From Salimicrobium halophilum (GTDB lineage: Bacteria > Bacillota > Bacilli > Bacillales > Halobacillaceae): a DNA stretch of 64,000 nucleotides. Made by a program: the position numbers and the translations under genes. Shown one piece after another: positions 42,556-50,599 of this stretch. The notes under the pieces were generated by a model, which searched no databases, was not told the origin of the DNA, and saw nothing but the letters and a program-made list of their open reading frames with translations. The DNA lies in contig NZ_FNEV01000006.1 in the NCBI RefSeq assembly GCF_900100295.1, positions 1 to 64,000 of the forward strand, read 5' to 3'. Position 1 is the first letter of the stretch. Every line of letters begins with the position of its first letter.

Positions 42556-43206
42556 ATGAATCGGTGGAAAAGAAGGCCAGGAAAAACTACATACGAAGTA
42601 TTTATGGTCCTTCTTGCGGGCTTATCTGTCGCCACAATCTGGCAGGAAATGCAGTATGACAGCTTCATCGTTTGGGGAACATGGGCGATTTTCTTTCTCG
42701 ATTTTCTCTATCGCCTTTTCAAAAGTGAATCCAAATGGGATTTCGTCAAAAAACATCCTTTCATCGTCATTGCTGCGATCCCGCTGGATGCTGTGTTCCA
42801 ACTCGCCCGGGTGGCACGCATCCTCCACTTACTTCGATTGAAATCGATCACCAAGTACTATACCAAACCTTTCCTGCGATTTCTGAAACGTCAGCACTTG
42901 GGCTTTGTAGCAGGGTTCATGGGACTGTCCATCTTCCTTTTGATTATCCCGTTGACCTGGCTGGAAGAAGAACTCGACACCTATTCCGATGCTTTCGTAG
43001 GGGCTATTCTGTCTATTACATTTTTCGGAAGGACGAACTTCGACCCCGCCACTACAGGAGGACAAATTATTGTCGTCGTGTTCACCATTATGGGGGTTAT
43101 CTTACATGGACTTATCATATCATCCGCCTTTGATTTTATCTCCTCCACTGCCCAGTTTCAAAAAGCGAAAGAAAAAATAACAAGTTTTATTAATAAAAAA
43201 ATATAA
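42556..43206 (+). CDS. Ion-channel-like protein with a degenerate selectivity filter
   Basis: The 216-residue protein has the layout of a voltage-gated ion channel: helices S1-S3, an S4-like segment with spaced basic residues (LARVARILHLLRLKSI), S5 (LGFVAGFMGLSIFLLIIPL), a pore-like loop and S6 (IIVVVFTIMGVILHGLII). The loop ILSITFFGRTNFDPATTGG is in the place of the potassium filter, but lacks the Thr-Val-Gly-Tyr-Gly core. It may be a channel of another selectivity or a non-conducting sensor. The ATG follows GAGGAGGACAAC. Confidence 0.72.
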   Translation: MNRWKRRPGKTTYEVFMVLLAGLSVATIWQEMQYDSFIVWGTWAIFFLDFLYRLFKSESKWDFVKKHPFIVIAAIPLDAVFQLARVARILHLLRLKSITKYYTKPFLRFLKRQHLGFVAGFMGLSIFLLIIPLTWLEEELDTYSDAFVGAILSITFFGRTNFDPATTGGQIIVVVFTIMGVILHGLIISSAFDFISSTAQFQKAKEKITSFINKKI

Positions 43207-43305
43207 TTTTACGTTTTCAAATGAGTAAGAAGGGTAACATAGTACAGAAGGCGCTATTCGGAAAAGACTTCCCCCTACAATATTTTCGACAGAGCCTTCA
43301 CGACT

Positions 43306-43350
43306 TCTTCCCTTTTCCTTTATCGATAGATAGAGGAAAGGGCTTTTCTA
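43306..43350 (+). terminator. Terminator of the channel-like gene
   Basis: CCCTTTTCCTTT pairs with AGGAAAGGG with Ts after it. Its position shows that the next gene cannot start before it. Confidence 0.8.
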
Positions 43351-43394
43351 TTTGTATGACCTTTTTGTATATACTTACGAAGGAGAGAGGAACA

Positions 43395-43778
43395 ATGACC
43401 AACTATTTAAAGCAGATCGAGCCCGTGGACGTACGTTATCTCATTGACCTGAAAGAAGTGAAGGATATTGTTGCTGATATGCTGGGAGAGGGGAATTCTG
43501 TCGTTAGCATCCGCGTCTCCTATGATGAAACAGATGACGAAACAGGGGCAGAACTGATTCGTCCGATGGTCGAACTTGAAGAAATAAGTGGTCTGACCGA
43601 AGCGGATAGGCATGCTGTTTTATCGTCAGGTTTGAACCTGGATGCCCCCTTCGATAATGGAGATCAAGTATTCCGTACCATATTCGGGCCATCTCATGTT
43701 ATAACAGCCGCTACAGAAGACGAAGATGGCTCGTTCTTCACCGTCGAAGTCCCGTATGAAGAGTACAGGAACCTATAA
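43395..43778 (+). CDS. Conserved-looking acidic protein of unknown function, 127 aa
   Basis: The real start is ATG 43395 after AGGAGAGAGG; the upstream reading frame runs through a terminator. The protein is acidic and soluble, with strands such as SVVSIRVSYDETDDETGAEL and GDQVFRTIFGPSHVITAATE. It has no domain that I recognise. A bidirectional terminator follows. Length and codon use fit a real gene. Confidence 0.65.
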   Translation: MTNYLKQIEPVDVRYLIDLKEVKDIVADMLGEGNSVVSIRVSYDETDDETGAELIRPMVELEEISGLTEADRHAVLSSGLNLDAPFDNGDQVFRTIFGPSHVITAATEDEDGSFFTVEVPYEEYRNL

Positions 43779-43817
43779 TTCTCCCGCACATGCTCCTCTC
43801 ACTTTTTCCATAAGATA

Positions 43818-43856
43818 AAAATCGGAAGCCCAGTCAGGAGCTTCCGATTTTTTTAT
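43818..43856. terminator. Bidirectional terminator
   Basis: AAATCGGAAGC pairs with GCTTCCGATTT, with A-run and T-run flanks. It ends the 127-aa gene and the small stress-type gene. Confidence 0.88.
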
Positions 43857-43978
43857 GAATCATCGTCTTCGCTGTTTTCTTTGTTGCCTTTTGCATACTT
43901 GCCTTGACGACCATATTCTTTATTCTGTTCTTCTGTACGGTTCTCACCGCTCTTGCCTTGATTGTTTTTATCAGCCAT
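43853..43978 (-). CDS. Small hydrophilic protein, 41 aa, probable stress gene
   Basis: An ORF of 41 codons starts at ATG 43978 after a strong AAAAGGAGG. The product begins MADKNNQGKSGENRTEEQNK, is very charged (Lys, Gly, Glu, Asn) and has no hydrophobic segment, like small hydrophilic stress proteins. A sigma-B-type promoter (GTTTAA, 13 nt, GGGTAA) lies just upstream. It is too short for ordinary gene finders. Function is unknown; a role in desiccation or salt stress is inference. Confidence 0.72.
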   Translation of the reverse strand: MADKNNQGKSGENRTEEQNKEYGRQGKYAKGNKENSEDDDS

Positions 43979-44016
43979 GATGTTTCCCTCCTTTTAAAGT
44001 TTTGCACGTATTTTGT

Positions 44017-44041
44017 TTACCCTTGTTTTACTTAATTAAAC
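44017..44041 (-). promoter_or_regulatory. Sigma-B type promoter
   Basis: On the minus strand GTTTAA (44041-44036) and GGGTAA (44022-44017) are 13 nt apart, matching the sigma-B consensus GTTTAA-N12-15-GGGTAT. It sits 39 nt before the 41-aa gene. Confidence 0.75.
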
Positions 44042-44046
44042 ATTTA

Positions 44047-44505
44047 TTACTTATTATAGGATATATTTTCTTGGATACTTCCATCTTTCTTGTGGATAAT
44101 AACATTCGTTCCTTTATTCCCTGCTATTTCTTTCGCCCTGTTTATAGCATCTTCTTTCTTTCTAAACACATCAGAAGGCTGCTTGGCATCTTGAGCTTTG
44201 ACAGCCCATCCATCTTCATGTGAGATTACGTGCTCTCCTTTTTCCAGTAATTTCGGTCGATTATTCTGTGGATTCTCTTCATCTCTCGTACGAAGTTCCT
44301 CGTCCGTCATTTGCTTGACTTTGTTGATATCATTTTCAGAAGCGTTATCGTACCACTCTTTGGCTTGCTCGGTCGCTATCGGGATAGCCTGGTTCTCCGA
44401 ATAACCTTCATCAAGCATGGCGTTCGCAATCGTAATCGCTTTCTTTTTTTCTGCAGTATCAAGATTCTTCAAAGAATCAGGGTAATCCTGAGTGTCCCAA
44501 GGCAT
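44047..44505 (-). CDS. ydaT: General stress protein YdaT-like (DUF2188)
   Basis: The start ATG 44505 follows GGAGAGGG, giving 152 residues. The N-terminal part reads MPWDTQDYPDSLKNLDTAEK and AITIANAMLDEGYSENQAIP, as in B. subtilis YdaT (a sigma-B-dependent general stress protein), and the C-terminal DUF2188 domain has GWAVKAQDAKQPSDVF and GTNVIIHKKDGS. Upstream on the minus strand GTTTGA and GGTACA are 15 nt apart, a weak sigma-B-type pair. It lies beside the small stress gene. Confidence 0.88.
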   Translation of the reverse strand: MPWDTQDYPDSLKNLDTAEKKKAITIANAMLDEGYSENQAIPIATEQAKEWYDNASENDINKVKQMTDEELRTRDEENPQNNRPKLLEKGEHVISHEDGWAVKAQDAKQPSDVFRKKEDAINRAKEIAGNKGTNVIIHKKDGSIQENISYNK

Positions 44506-44632
44506 ACATAACCCTCTCCTTTTCTTCACTTTCTACTTATGTACCGCATCTTTCCATCTTTCAAACAAATTTTACATAATTTTTGAAAGAAAGGTCACAC
44601 TGAAAATGAATACAAAATAGGGAGGAAATATT

Positions 44633-45241
44633 ATGCACAACCAGTACCATTCGCAATCTGAAGAGAATAATCGTCAACCTGCCGGCCAATATGGTGGTCA
44701 TGAAGTCTTCGATGCTCATGAAGTTCTCTCCGGAGTCATCGGAATTCTGGATCATTATAAGCTTTACGAGCAGCACGTTCAGGATCCTGAGTTGAAAACG
44801 ATGATCAATCGTCAAAGTTCGTTTCTTCTGACGACATACAACACAATGGTCGAGACGTTCCATACCGGAAAACGCCCTTCCACACCGACATTGGTGTACA
44901 ATATGACTCAAGAGAATAACGTTTCCCTCGGAATGACACCGGGTCAGCCGAAAACACCGGCCCAAAGCGTACAGGAATTGAATGACGAAAACATTTCAGG
45001 ATTCATGCTCGGTCAGACGAAAGGGATCGCCTCTTCCTTGACGATGGCTGCTCTTGAAGTAACGAATCCTGTCCTACGTCGCGTTTTCGCCGACAGCGTT
45101 CCGAACATCATAGAAATGGGTTATGAGATCTTCCTTTATCAGAATAAACACAACTACTATCAGGTTGCTCAACTTACACACGAAGATATGAATGCTATGG
45201 TTCACAGTTATGATTCGACCGGGGGAAATCAGCCTCACTGA
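44633..45241 (+). CDS. Spore coat protein, CotF family
   Basis: The 202-residue protein starts with a Gln/Asn/His-rich tail (MHNQYHSQSEENNRQPAGQY) and continues with a CotF-type helical domain: VLSGVIGILDHYKLYEQHVQ, MINRQSSFLLTTYNTMVETF, SSLTMAALEVTNPVLRRVFA and MGYEIFLYQNKHNYYQVAQL. Several CotF-like proteins occur per Bacillus genome. It would be made in the mother cell and built into the coat. The ATG follows GGGAGGAAATAT. It is a single-gene unit. Confidence 0.88.
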   Translation: MHNQYHSQSEENNRQPAGQYGGHEVFDAHEVLSGVIGILDHYKLYEQHVQDPELKTMINRQSSFLLTTYNTMVETFHTGKRPSTPTLVYNMTQENNVSLGMTPGQPKTPAQSVQELNDENISGFMLGQTKGIASSLTMAALEVTNPVLRRVFADSVPNIIEMGYEIFLYQNKHNYYQVAQLTHEDMNAMVHSYDSTGGNQPH

Positions 45242-45251
45242 TCCCTCCATT

Positions 45252-45297
45252 AAATAAGCCGGACAGAATCCCATCAAGGGTCTGTCCGGCTTTTTTA
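45252..45297. terminator. Bidirectional terminator of cotF-like gene and the acyl-CoA operon
   Basis: AAGCCGGACAGA and TCTGTCCGGCTT form a stem; T-run follows on the plus side. Confidence 0.88.
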
Positions 45298-46272
45298 TTA
45301 GGGTTTCATTACCAGTTTGCCCATCGTTTTTCTGTTCTCCAGATCTTCATGCACTTGCTGTGCATCTGAAAGCGCATATACGCCACCGATGTGAAGCGTC
45401 AGTCTCCCCTGATCCAGAAGAGTGAGCAGTTCTTTCAGGCTTTGTTGAACCAGTTCCGGCTTCTTCATGATCTGGGGCAGGAAGAAACCGATCACGGAAA
45501 GGTTCTTATTCATCAGAGCGGTAGCATTCAATTGAGGTGGTACGCCGCTGGCTGCTCCATACGTCAACACACGACCAAACGGGGCCATCGCCTTCACTGT
45601 TTCTGTAAATACGTCGCCGCCTGCCATCTCAAGTGCTACATCGATTCCTTTTCCACCGTTCTTCTCTATCACTTGCTCTCTCCAGTTTTCCTGGGTATAA
45701 TCCACGCCTTCATCTGCTCCGAGCTTTTTAGCGAAATCAAGCTTTTCTTCCGAGCTCGCCGTTGCGATGACTTTTCCTGCCTGGAAATACTTGGCGAGTT
45801 GAACGGCAATCGTCCCTACACCACCGGCTGCTGCGTGAACCAGAATACTTTCTCCCGGTTCGAAACGTCCCATCGTCTTGATGAGATGATAGGCTGTCAA
45901 TCCCTGCAGGGGAAGAGCTACTGCCTGTTCATCAGATACGCCTTCAGGAATCGGAATAAGGAACGAAGCAGAAGCTTTCACATACTCACTGTAGGCTCCG
46001 GATTCGACCAATGTAACAATACGGTCGCCCTTTTGTACGTTCTCTACTCCTGCCCCGATTTCTTTGACGACTCCGGCCACTTCAGCTCCGGGAACGAACG
46101 GCAACGGAGTCGGCACTACGTATGCCCCCCGGCGTCTTGCCGTATCGGCAAAATTCACACCTACTGCCTTCACTTCCAATAAGACTTCCCCTTCTTCCGG
46201 TTCAGGGGTATCGATATCCACTTCTTCGAGTACATCCGGTTCTCCATAATTCGAAAATTGTATAGCTTTCAT
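45298..46272 (-). CDS. NADPH:quinone oxidoreductase (zeta-crystallin type)
   Basis: The 324-residue zinc-independent member of the medium-chain dehydrogenase family has the opening MKAIQFSNYGEPDVLEEVDI and the cofactor motif HAAAGGVGTIAVQLAKYF; the NADP-type Rossmann loop ATASSEEKLDFAKKLGADEG follows. It is the last gene of a six-gene acyl-CoA operon, 3 bp after the kinase-like gene. It may reduce an enone or enoyl intermediate of the pathway; that is inference. Confidence 0.9.
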   Translation of the reverse strand: MKAIQFSNYGEPDVLEEVDIDTPEPEEGEVLLEVKAVGVNFADTARRRGAYVVPTPLPFVPGAEVAGVVKEIGAGVENVQKGDRIVTLVESGAYSEYVKASASFLIPIPEGVSDEQAVALPLQGLTAYHLIKTMGRFEPGESILVHAAAGGVGTIAVQLAKYFQAGKVIATASSEEKLDFAKKLGADEGVDYTQENWREQVIEKNGGKGIDVALEMAGGDVFTETVKAMAPFGRVLTYGAASGVPPQLNATALMNKNLSVIGFFLPQIMKKPELVQQSLKELLTLLDQGRLTLHIGGVYALSDAQQVHEDLENRKTMGKLVMKP

Positions 46273-46275
46273 TGA

Positions 46276-47355
46276 TTATTCTCCTTTGCTCTTCATTTCA
46301 AGCCCTGCCTGAACAGAAGCCTGTTTGATAAGTCTATTCACAAAGTGGTTCATATGGCGAAAACGCGGATCGTCCGTCTGCCCCTTTTGATACCTGTAGT
46401 AGATCTGCTGAACGATTCCTGCTAACTTGAAATACGCGAAGGCGAGATAAAAATCCATATGACGAAGATCCCGTCCACTCTTTTCGGCATAACGCTCCAT
46501 GAATTCTTTCCTCGTATAAAAGCCTTCCTCTGTTGTCAGAGGAGGTTTTCCGAGACCCTGTTTCAAATCTTCCGGGTCGTCAGCTTCAATCCAGTAACTC
46601 ATTGCGGCCCCCACATCAGCAAGAGGATCTCCTACGGTAGTCATTTCCCAGTCAAAGAGTCCGATCATTCTATCCGGTTCATCTTTTGAAAACATCGCAT
46701 TGTTCAATTTGTAATCATAATGGATGATCGTACTTTCTTCATTGTCCGGAATGTGATCGAGCAGCCATCTTTTCAGTTCTTTCCCTTCCTCTGAGTCCGG
46801 GGTGTGGGCTTTGTCGAACCTGCGTATCCAGCCTTCTACCTGTCTTCCCATGAATCCTTCCGGCTTAACCATGTTTTTGATAGGTGTTTTTGTATAATCG
46901 ATATCATGTAATTCGACGAGTCGATCCACCATTTCCCGGGAAATATTTCGAGCCAATTCTACAGAAGGTGTCACGCCCTCCGGCCATTCTGTATCATAAA
47001 CGACGCCATGCTTCCTTTCCATGATAAAGAACGGCTTCCCGAGGAGATCTCCGTTTTCAAAATCCATCGGTGCCGGTGCAAGAGGAAAGAAAGGGTGAAC
47101 CGCATCTATCACTTTATATTCTCTTTCCATATCGTGTGCTTTTTGAGCAACAGGACCTTTAGGAGGGCGCCTCAGTACTGCTTCCCATTCTCCGGATTTC
47201 AATTCATAAGTAAGATTTGAGTGTCCGGCTCCGAATTGGCGAATATCGAAAGGCCCATCAGGATAACTTGGGAAATTCTGCTTCAGGTACTCTTCCAGTT
47301 TCTCCTTATCCAGTTCTTCTCCTTGTCTCACTTCACGTGTATCCACAGGATTCAT
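46276..47355 (-). CDS. APH-like kinase, ACAD10/11 kinase-domain homologue
   Basis: The start ATG 47355 overlaps the previous stop by 4 nt (ATGA), giving 359 residues. This aminoglycoside-phosphotransferase-fold protein has RQFGAGHSNLTYEL (ATP loop), the catalytic IIHYDYKLNNAMF and the metal motif IGLFDWEMTTVGDPLADVG. Such proteins are the N-terminal half of mammalian ACAD10/ACAD11, which phosphorylate 4-hydroxyacyl-CoAs. The operon also encodes the acyl-CoA dehydrogenase half, so a fatty-acid, not drug, substrate is likely. Confidence 0.85.
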   Translation of the reverse strand: MNPVDTREVRQGEELDKEKLEEYLKQNFPSYPDGPFDIRQFGAGHSNLTYELKSGEWEAVLRRPPKGPVAQKAHDMEREYKVIDAVHPFFPLAPAPMDFENGDLLGKPFFIMERKHGVVYDTEWPEGVTPSVELARNISREMVDRLVELHDIDYTKTPIKNMVKPEGFMGRQVEGWIRRFDKAHTPDSEEGKELKRWLLDHIPDNEESTIIHYDYKLNNAMFSKDEPDRMIGLFDWEMTTVGDPLADVGAAMSYWIEADDPEDLKQGLGKPPLTTEEGFYTRKEFMERYAEKSGRDLRHMDFYLAFAYFKLAGIVQQIYYRYQKGQTDDPRFRHMNHFVNRLIKQASVQAGLEMKSKGE

Positions 47356-47771
47356 CCTCCTTCTGTCGTAGTCAGCTCGTAGGAAGCGAGTCGATGTTTC
47401 ATCCATTCAGGCATTTGTTCACTCTTCTGTGCGGTAAAATCGAATTGGACGACTACGGACTTTCCTTCTGCTACCAGATCTCCGCTTTCTTTCTCGTACA
47501 TATTCTGTTGCAGATGAAAGCTCGAGTTTCCTATTTTCGTGACGAAACTTTTGATGGTAATCGACTGCCCGAAATACAACTGACGGATGAAATCGCACTG
47601 AACGGAGGCTACAACGAACTTCCACTCCCCGTCTCCCACCAGACTCAAGTCTTCAAAAAAATGTATCCGTGATTCCTCCATATAGACGAAATAATTATTA
47701 TTGTTTACATGTCCTAACTGATCGGTCTCTGAAAACCTCACTTTGATTGAATGCTCATGCATGTTCGTCAT
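47352..47771 (-). CDS. Acyl-CoA thioesterase (4HBT hotdog fold)
   Basis: The 139-residue hotdog protein has the motif VRFSETDQLGHVNNNNYFVY, the 4-hydroxybenzoyl-CoA thioesterase-like active site with its Asp, followed by FFEDLSLVG and VQCDFIRQLYFGQSITIKS. It hydrolyses acyl-CoA; chain preference is unknown. It overlaps the TetR gene by 4 nt and the kinase-like gene by 4 nt, so all are translated together. Confidence 0.88.
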   Translation of the reverse strand: MTNMHEHSIKVRFSETDQLGHVNNNNYFVYMEESRIHFFEDLSLVGDGEWKFVVASVQCDFIRQLYFGQSITIKSFVTKIGNSSFHLQQNMYEKESGDLVAEGKSVVVQFDFTAQKSEQMPEWMKHRLASYELTTTEGG

Positions 47772-48334
47772 CTCCTCTGTTCCATCCCCTGCAACAAAAT
47801 GGTCGTATACATATCAGCTAATTGCTCTTCCGCAACCTCGCCATCCGGTTCATACCAGAAGTAGCTCCAGTTCGTGATTCCTAAAATCATATACGAAACC
47901 ATATCTGCCCTGAGTTCTTTTCTGAATTCGCCTCTCTCGATTCCTTCCTGTACAAGTTCTTCGATATTTTGCTGAAACAAATCGCGTTTCTTTCTGACAT
48001 AAGCCAATTTCTCTTCGCTCAGATGTCTCATTTCCCGGAAGAATATCATGGCACTGTTCACACTCGTCCGTATATTCCTGAGCATCATCGTCACAAGCGC
48101 ATGTAACTTATCCCGGGCAGAAAAATCCCTCTCCATGATTCTTTTCTGCTGCTCCAGCAAATCGTCGATGAACTGTTCATGAATCTGCACAAGAATCTCT
48201 TCTTTGTTCTTGAAATAATAATAGAATGTTCCTTTCGTAAGCCCGAGCTGGTCCACGATATCCTGGATCGACGTTTCCTTGAATCCCCGTTGACCGAATA
48301 ACGAAATACTTGTCTCAATAATTTTATGCTTCAC
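47768..48334 (-). CDS. TetR family regulator, FadR-like
   Basis: The 188-residue regulator has a TetR helix-turn-helix (SLFGQRGFKETSIQDIVDQL then GLTKGTFYYYFKNKEEIL) and a ligand domain like that of FadR-type acyl-CoA-responsive repressors. It is inside the operon it likely controls. A 20 bp palindrome at 50368-50387 upstream of the first gene is the probable operator. Acyl-CoA or a hydroxyacyl-CoA may be the inducer. Confidence 0.88.
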   Translation of the reverse strand: MKHKIIETSISLFGQRGFKETSIQDIVDQLGLTKGTFYYYFKNKEEILVQIHEQFIDDLLEQQKRIMERDFSARDKLHALVTMMLRNIRTSVNSAMIFFREMRHLSEEKLAYVRKKRDLFQQNIEELVQEGIERGEFRKELRADMVSYMILGITNWSYFWYEPDGEVAEEQLADMYTTILLQGMEQRR

Positions 48335-48351
48335 GTGATGTCACTCCTTCT

Positions 48352-49131
48352 TCAGCAAGTCGCATGCATCCCCCCGTCTACCGTGAGGATTTCCCCAGTC
48401 ACGTAATCGGAAGCTTTCGAAGCAAGGAAAAGGGCCGCTCCTTTCAGCTCTCCTTCCTGACCGAAACGATTCATCGGCGTACGTTCCAAGATGAATTCCC
48501 CGTTCTGACTAAGAAGCCCTTCGGACATTTTCGTCGGAAAGAAACCCGGAGCCAGTGCATTCACCTGTATGTTGTCCTTCGCAAGCTTCACTGCCAGGTC
48601 TTTGGTGAATGTCATGACGGCTCCTTTACTCGTATTGTACCCGATTGTATCCATCAGTCTTGAATCCGCCCCACCGAAACCGGCTACAGACGAAAGATTG
48701 ATGATTTTCCCGTATTGCTGTTTTGTCATTACTTTAGCCGCTTCTTTACTCATTAAAAACGTACCCGTTACATTGACGTTCATAACTTTCTGAAAAGCCT
48801 CCGTCGGCATCTCCAGTGCAGGCGCTCCCCAGGTTGCTCCACTATTATTGATAAGAACGTCGATCGTGCCGAAAGTCTCTACCGTTTCCTCGATCACCTT
48901 CTTCACGCTTTCTTCATCCGTCACGTCACAAGCGAGTGCCAACGTCTTTATGTCATGGTTCTTCTTCAATTCTTCGGCCATCGCCTCACAGTTCTCCACT
49001 TTTCTTGAACATAAAACGATGTTAGCCCCGGCTTCCGCAAGTCCCTCTGCCATCTGGGCACCCAGACCACGTCCTCCTCCGGTGATGACAGCTGTCTTTC
49101 CATCCATTTGAAACCATTCATGCACGTGCAT
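48352..49131 (-). CDS. SDR family oxidoreductase
   Basis: The start ATG 49131 follows AAGGAGG and lies 14 bp inside the dehydrogenase gene; the longer frame from 49230 has no ribosome site. The 259-residue short-chain dehydrogenase has the cofactor loop [25 protein letters not shown], the catalytic Ser near residue 151 ([11 protein letters not shown]) and Tyr-x-x-x-Lys in YNTSKGAVM. It could oxidise or reduce a hydroxyacyl or keto intermediate. It is part of the acyl-CoA operon. Confidence 0.9.
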   Translation of the reverse strand: MHVHEWFQMDGKTAVITGGGRGLGAQMAEGLAEAGANIVLCSRKVENCEAMAEELKKNHDIKTLALACDVTDEESVKKVIEETVETFGTIDVLINNSGATWGAPALEMPTEAFQKVMNVNVTGTFLMSKEAAKVMTKQQYGKIINLSSVAGFGGADSRLMDTIGYNTSKGAVMTFTKDLAVKLAKDNIQVNALAPGFFPTKMSEGLLSQNGEFILERTPMNRFGQEGELKGAALFLASKASDYVTGEILTVDGGMHATC

Positions 49132-50347
49132 AGGTATCCTCCTTATATTTAGAAAGCTCCAGTTTCGCGACCTGGCGTTTATGGACTTCATCAGGTCCAT
49201 CTGCAAGCCGCAGCGTTCTGGCATTGGCATAATTCATCGCTATCGTGTAATCATCACTCACACCCGCTGCTCCGTGGGCCTGGATAGCGCGGTCCATCAC
49301 TTTAAGAGCCATCTCAGGAGCGGTGATTTTGATCATGGCAATCGCGGCTTTCGCCTCTTTATTGCCCAGGGTATCCATCTGATAGGCGGTCTGCAGAGTC
49401 AAAAGCCGGGCTTGCTCGAGCTCTCTCCGGGAATCGGCTATCCACTCTCTGATGACTCCCTGATCCGCGAGAGGACGATGGAAAGCGACACGGTTTTGAA
49501 CGCGCTTACATAAATCTTCAAGCGCTCGTTCGGCTGCTCCGATCAATCTCATACAATGATGGATTCTCCCAGGTCCGAGTCTCCCCTGGGCGATTTCGAA
49601 CCCGCGTCCTTCTCCAAGAATGAGATTTTCTTTAGGTACCTGTACATCTTTGAATTCAATCTCTGCATGACCATGAGGGGCGTGATCATATCCGAAGACG
49701 TTCAGTGGGCGCTTGATGGTGACCCCTTCTGCATCCATCGGCACAATGATCATCGATTGCTGCTTATGTCTCGGAGCTTCCGGATCTGTTTTCCCCATAA
49801 AAATTGCAAAGGAACACCTCGGGTCCATGGCTCCTGTCGACCACCATTTCGTTCCGTTCAGAAGGTAATGATCCCCTTTATTCTCGATCTGTGAAGCTAT
49901 ATTCGTCGCATCGGAAGAAGCTACATCAGGCTCTGTCATAGCAAAACAGGACCTGATTTCCCCATTCAAAAGGGGGTGCAGCCACTTTTCTTTTTGCTCT
50001 TCGGAACCGTACATCGACAGAAGCTCCATATTTCCGGTATCCGGTGCATTGCAGTTGAAAATCTCCGGGGCGAGCATGGACCTGCCCATCTCTTCGCACA
50101 AAGGGGCGTATTCGACATTGCTCAGCCCGGCTCCGTGTTCTTCGTCAGGTAGAAACAGATTCCACAACCCTTCCGACTTCGCCTTCTTTTTCAACTCTTC
50201 AACAATCGGTGGAACCTCTCCCCAGCGACTTTCTTGAGCCTCTAATTGCTTCTGAAACACTTCTTCATTCGGATAGATGTTCTCTTCCATAAACGAACGT
50301 ACCGCTTCTCTGTACCTTTTCGTCTTATCATTATATGAAAAGTCCAT
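49118..50347 (-). CDS. Acyl-CoA dehydrogenase, ACAD10/ACAD11-like
   Basis: The 409-residue FAD enzyme is the first gene of the operon. Its sequence is close to the dehydrogenase half of mammalian ACAD11: [71 protein letters not shown] and [10 protein letters not shown]. In ACAD10/11 this half works with the kinase domain on 4-hydroxyacyl-CoAs (phosphorylation, loss of phosphate, and entry to beta-oxidation). Here the kinase is a separate gene four genes on. The ATG at 50347 follows GGGAGGAAG. Confidence 0.92.
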   Translation of the reverse strand: MDFSYNDKTKRYREAVRSFMEENIYPNEEVFQKQLEAQESRWGEVPPIVEELKKKAKSEGLWNLFLPDEEHGAGLSNVEYAPLCEEMGRSMLAPEIFNCNAPDTGNMELLSMYGSEEQKEKWLHPLLNGEIRSCFAMTEPDVASSDATNIASQIENKGDHYLLNGTKWWSTGAMDPRCSFAIFMGKTDPEAPRHKQQSMIIVPMDAEGVTIKRPLNVFGYDHAPHGHAEIEFKDVQVPKENLILGEGRGFEIAQGRLGPGRIHHCMRLIGAAERALEDLCKRVQNRVAFHRPLADQGVIREWIADSRRELEQARLLTLQTAYQMDTLGNKEAKAAIAMIKITAPEMALKVMDRAIQAHGAAGVSDDYTIAMNYANARTLRLADGPDEVHKRQVAKLELSKYKEDTYARA

Positions 50348-50367
50348 AGTCTTCCTCCCTTGCTGTG

Positions 50368-50387
50368 CATACTAACCAGTTGGTATG
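50368..50387. promoter_or_regulatory. Probable TetR operator of the acyl-CoA operon
   Basis: CATACTAACCAGTTGGTATG is a 20 bp palindrome with 16 symmetric positions, 21 bp before the ATG. On the minus strand a promoter (TTGAAT, 15 nt, TATACA, or TTGACA upstream of CATACC) overlaps or adjoins it. Confidence 0.75.
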
Positions 50388-50423
50388 TTAAGTGTATAAT
50401 AAATTGTCAAAAAATTCAATGAT

Positions 50424-50450
50424 CAAAAGTGGAGACACCCCGGATAGAAG
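50424..50450 (+). repeat. Lone left arm of the palindromic repeat
   Basis: AAAAGTGGAGACACCCCGGA followed by TAGAAG matches the left arm, with substitutions, and has no right arm. Confidence 0.65.
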
Positions 50451-50460
50451 TATTCACCGG

Positions 50461-50562
50461 GTCCGCAAAATCCTCCCGAAGGTCCGCAATTAAGTGCCTA
50501 AACTTGTCGAAAGTCCGCAAAAACAAACTGAGTGTCCGCAAATACCCACGGAAAGTCCGTAT
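50461..50562 (+). repeat. Five GTCCGCAA-type motifs at helical spacing
   Basis: GTCCGCAA occurs at 50461, 50482, 50513 and 50534, and GTCCGTAT at 50555. Distances are 21, 31, 21 and 21 bp, close to multiples of the DNA helical turn. The sequence between copies is not conserved. Confidence 0.8.
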
Positions 50563-50571
50563 TTAACAAAA

Positions 50572-50599
50572 AAAGATAGGGGAGTTCCCCTATCTTTTC
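50572..50599. terminator. Terminator of the FusB-like gene
   Basis: AAAAGATAGGGG pairs with CCCCTATCTTTT, with A- and T-runs. It overlaps the 3' end of the gene at 50590. Confidence 0.88.

Noticed and set aside
43221-43394. Longer start of the 127-aa gene
   Set aside because: The extension runs through a terminator hairpin and has no ribosome site; ATG 43395 has AGGAGAGAGG.
48091-48318. ORFs opposite or out of frame within the TetR and other operon genes
   Set aside because: Arg/Ser-rich shadow products; the frame with conserved domains is the other one.
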